Assembly (NCBI RefSeq): GCF_025567405.1
Contig: NZ_JAOQKJ010000001.1
Location: 248,001-312,000, forward strand
From: Suilimivivens aceti
GTDB lineage: Bacteria; Bacillota; Clostridia; Lachnospirales; Lachnospiraceae
Reading direction: 5' to 3'
DNA length: 64,000 nt
The position numbers and the translations under genes are program-made. The notes below the pieces were generated by a model. The model was given only the letters and a program-made list of their open reading frames with translations. It had not been told where the DNA came from and did no database searches. Below, piece by piece: positions 61,768 to 64,000 of the stretch. How positions within the stretch are numbered: position 1 is the stretch's first letter; each line of letters starts with the position of its first letter.

Positions 61768-62621
61768 TTTGTTTCTCCCTTCAGATATTCCATCAGTCTG
61801 TCATAATTTTTTTCTGCATCTGCATAGCCGGTCTCATACAGCTTCTGCAGTTTTCCTCTGTCCTTCTCAATCCTTCCCACACCACTTGGAAGCTGTGGTC
61901 TTAAAACAAAGGCCCTGCCTTCCTTTTCCTGTTCCTCCAGATAATCCAGTGTGGCGTTGTAGGTAAGATATCTGTTTTTCATGAGTTCATAAAGCTTTGG
62001 ATATTTCCGGTACTTCATTTTAACCAGTCCTGCCACCTTGGTCGGCTTTCTGCGGTACCCTGCTTCCTTTGTCAGGATCACCACATTTTTCTGATTGCCA
62101 TCCTCTATGGATCTCCGGATCGGGATAGCATCAGAAATTCCGCCATCCAGATATTTTCTGCCGTTCCAGCTGATGATATTGGCTACAAGAGGCAGTGAGG
62201 CCGATGCCCTGACCACTTCAATATCCTTCTTCATATCTTTAATAGGAATATATTCGGCAAGTCCTGTTTCTATGTTCGTAACTACACTGTAAAAGGTGCC
62301 CGGATACCGGTTAAAAGTATCATAATCGTACAGATTCAGTTCATCCGGAATCCTGTGATAGCACATCTCTGCCCCGAACAGATCCCCCGTTTTCAGCAGA
62401 CTGTATACACTGCAGTAATTCTTATCATCCAGATAATCCACATTCACATGATAAGCCCTGCCCCGCTGCTTTGACAGAAAGCTGCACAGGGAACAGGCTC
62501 CTGCAGACACGCCGTAGCAGGAAGAAAATTCCAGCCCTTTATCCAGGAAAAAGTCCAGTACGCCGGATGAATACACACCCTTCATACCACCGCCTTCCAA
62601 AACAAGTCCTGCCTGGTACAT
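61761..62621 (-). CDS. Patatin-like phospholipase/esterase
   Basis: 286 residues. Oxyanion hole GGGMKG (10-15), nucleophile Ser39 in GVSAG, and catalytic Asp159 in YLDGG complete the Ser-Asp dyad. A patch of cysteines (SSCYG, ACSLCS) near the nucleophile is unusual. Resembles the YlbK/RssA group of cytoplasmic patatins in clostridia. Substrate lipid unknown. Translated with uppP (7-bp overlap). Confidence 0.9.
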   Translation of the reverse strand: MYQAGLVLEGGGMKGVYSSGVLDFFLDKGLEFSSCYGVSAGACSLCSFLSKQRGRAYHVNVDYLDDKNYCSVYSLLKTGDLFGAEMCYHRIPDELNLYDYDTFNRYPGTFYSVVTNIETGLAEYIPIKDMKKDIEVVRASASLPLVANIISWNGRKYLDGGISDAIPIRRSIEDGNQKNVVILTKEAGYRRKPTKVAGLVKMKYRKYPKLYELMKNRYLTYNATLDYLEEQEKEGRAFVLRPQLPSGVGRIEKDRGKLQKLYETGYADAEKNYDRLMEYLKGETKC

Positions 62622-62671
62622 ACACTCACTCCTTTTCTGCTGCCCGTGGCAGTCTTTAAAGCTATCCGCAC

Positions 62672-63856
62672 CTAATAATTCTCTTTCACGAATCTGCGGA
62701 GGGCTTCCAGGGATCTTTCCACCTTCTCCGTATCAATACAGTACGCCATACGGAAATATCCTTTAACCCCAAAGCTGTCAGAGGGAACCAGAATCAGGTC
62801 ATACTGCAGCGCTTTCTTACAGAATGCTACTGCATCCTCTTCCAGTGCCTTTGGGAAAATGTAGAAGGTGCCTCCCGGTCTGACACAGGAAAAGCCAAGA
62901 TCTGTCAGTGCCTGATAAAGCAGCTTCATATTGGTCTCATATACCTTCATATCCGCTGTTTCATCTACTACCTTTGCTACCGCAAGCTGGATACTGGAGG
63001 ACGGGCAGTTATGTCCGATCCCTCTTGAGATCTGTCCCATCATGGGTACCAGAAGCTCTGCGTCTTTGCATGCCGGATTCACTGCCACATATCCGATACG
63101 CTCACCGGGAAGGGACAGGGACTTGGAATAGGAATAGCAGGACAGAGTATTTGCATAAAACCTTGAAACATAAGGAAGCTCTGCCCCGTCAAAAACGATC
63201 TCCCTGTAAGGTTCATCGGAAATGATAAAGATCTCGTGTCCATATTCCTGCTGCTTTTCCGTCAGAAGCTTTGCCAGCTTTTCCAGTGTTTCTGCGCTGT
63301 AAACAGCTCCGGACGGATTGTTCGGGGTATTGATGAGCACTGCTGCCGTATTTTCGTTCAGCATTTCAGTAAGCTTCTCAAAATTGATCTGGAAGCTCTC
63401 CGTATCAGCAGGAACCACCTTTAAAACAGCTCCTGTCAGATTGACATAGGGACCATATTCCGGGAAATAGGGTGCAAAGGTCAGTACCTCATCCCCCGGC
63501 TTTGTCACACAGCGCAGGGCATGTGCCAGAGCGCCTGCAGCACCGGATGTTGGGAAAATATATTCCGGTGTATAGTTCATGCCAAATCTCCGGTTCAGGG
63601 ACGCAGCCACGCTTTCCTTGAATACGGGAAGTCCAAGACTTGGACTGTAGCCGTGCAGCTCCATGGAAGTCTTTGTCTTAAGGAGCTCTTCCATCTCTTT
63701 TGTATAATCGTCCGGCACCGGTACAGACGGATTTCCCAGACTATAATCGAATACATTTTCATATCCGATCTCTTTTCCTCTCGCTGCGGCGAATTCGGAA
63801 AACTCCCTGATTACAGATCTTCCTCCAAGCATGTTTTTGTACTGTTCATTGATCAT
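62672..63856 (-). CDS. Class I/II PLP aminotransferase, AspC-like
   Basis: 394 residues. YSLGNPSVPVPDD, SGAAGALAHAL, NTPNNPSGAVY, SDEPYREIVFDG and the PLP Lys in SYSKSLSLPGERIGYV (about 237) are all in place. It is a different branch from the aminotransferase at 48.6 kb, closer to clostridial AspC. Substrate not readable. It lies 22 bp after the mannose-6-phosphate isomerase stop and 50 bp before the patatin. Confidence 0.92.
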   Translation of the reverse strand: MINEQYKNMLGGRSVIREFSEFAAARGKEIGYENVFDYSLGNPSVPVPDDYTKEMEELLKTKTSMELHGYSPSLGLPVFKESVAASLNRRFGMNYTPEYIFPTSGAAGALAHALRCVTKPGDEVLTFAPYFPEYGPYVNLTGAVLKVVPADTESFQINFEKLTEMLNENTAAVLINTPNNPSGAVYSAETLEKLAKLLTEKQQEYGHEIFIISDEPYREIVFDGAELPYVSRFYANTLSCYSYSKSLSLPGERIGYVAVNPACKDAELLVPMMGQISRGIGHNCPSSSIQLAVAKVVDETADMKVYETNMKLLYQALTDLGFSCVRPGGTFYIFPKALEEDAVAFCKKALQYDLILVPSDSFGVKGYFRMAYCIDTEKVERSLEALRRFVKENY

Positions 63857-63877
63857 AGTTAGTCTTTCCTGCTTTCT

Positions 63878-64000
63878 TTATTTTACAGAAGATGCGATCA
63901 GTGTCATATCTCCCTGCAGTTCCACCTTGCCAAAGCCTGAAGGAAGGATAAAGTGATCTCCCTTTCTGATCATCTGTCCATTAACAAGACCTTCTCCCTC
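63878..64000 (-). CDS. manA: Mannose-6-phosphate isomerase, class I, C-terminal end (5' part outside window)
   Basis: The last 40 residues are visible before the TAA at 63878. GEGLVNGQMIRKGDHFILPSGFGKVELQ (given in part) is the final beta barrel of class I ManA (G-x-x-L/I-x-G, K-G-D-x-F-x-L-P-x-G-x-G). It interconverts mannose-6-phosphate and fructose-6-phosphate and could feed GDP-mannose or GDP-fucose for the GT11 enzymes. Confidence 0.8.
   Translation of the reverse strand, partial: EGEGLVNGQMIRKGDHFILPSGFGKVELQGDMTLIASSVK

Noticed and set aside
1..64000. tRNA, rRNA, CRISPR arrays, riboswitches, phage genes
   Set aside because: No cloverleaf, rRNA-like stretch, regularly spaced repeats, known riboswitch core or phage structural genes were recognised by eye.

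Overview
The window reads as one contiguous piece of a Lachnospiraceae-type (Clostridia, Bacillota) chromosome. Supporting this are the strong Shine-Dalgarno sites, the CIRCE-controlled hrcA-grpE-dnaK-dnaJ operon, a DUF6465 protein with a Lys/Ala/Pro tail, a VanW-family protein, a two-domain PPK2 enzyme, and glycan genes of Gram-positive gut anaerobe type. Genus cannot be fixed from the sequence alone. Almost every gene is on the minus strand. The exceptions are the nonulosonic-acid operon (39.2-43.3 kb), an Rpn-type nuclease gene (46.4-47.4 kb) and one small unknown gene (53.05 kb).

From 1 to about 43.3 kb lies a large surface-polysaccharide locus. Read in the direction of transcription it begins at 39 kb. 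There, two back-to-back promoters serve a putative sialyltransferase-like gene (minus) and a CMP-nonulosonic acid operon (plus: cytidylyltransferase, a PLP fold-III decarboxylase-like enzyme, PseI-like synthase, PseG-like hydrolase). A second minus-strand promoter at 37.98 kb starts a long run: PglK-like ABC flippase, acyltransferase, GT-C-like membrane proteins, RffA-like aminotransferase, GNAT acetyltransferase, GtrB-like GT2 and a DUF6020-like membrane protein. A third promoter at 27.1 kb starts a Wzy/ligase-like polymerase, PglF-like dehydratase, PglE-like aminotransferase, PglC-like initiating transferase, ATP-grasp ligase, PglA-like GT4, a TviB/TviC-like UDP-HexNAc uronate pair, a DUF2334 deacetylase and two GT4 enzymes. 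A MazEF toxin-antitoxin pair with its own promoter and operator interrupts the run at 12.6-13.2 kb. After it a further promoter serves a duplicated GT4/AsnB cassette, two tandem GT11 fucosyltransferase-like genes, two GT2 enzymes, a UGM-like flavoprotein and a GT-C enzyme cut off by the window edge.

Together these genes suggest an undecaprenyl-linked heteropolysaccharide. It would start with a 4-amino-6-deoxy-HexNAc sugar and contain HexNAc uronate, possibly amidated by the AsnB paralogues. It would be decorated with fucose-type and nonulosonic acid residues and further modified outside the membrane by polyprenyl-phosphate-dependent GT-C enzymes. No PglD-type acetyltransferase, PseB/PseC, GDP-fucose or dTDP-sugar core genes, Wzx, or Wzz/tyrosine-kinase regulators are seen, so precursors and regulation must come from elsewhere.

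From 43.3 kb rightward the content becomes housekeeping or general. It includes an ATP-grasp protein, polyphosphate:AMP phosphotransferase, Rpn nuclease, membrane acyltransferase and an aminotransferase overlapping its Lrp-type regulator. Then come an AIR-synthase-like protein, a VanW protein preceded by an unlisted 35-residue membrane peptide, a DnaQ-like exonuclease, endonuclease III, and the heat-shock operon with CIRCE. DUF6465, UppP, a patatin, an aminotransferase and the 3' end of a mannose-6-phosphate isomerase complete the window. No rRNA, tRNA, CRISPR array or insertion sequence was recognised.
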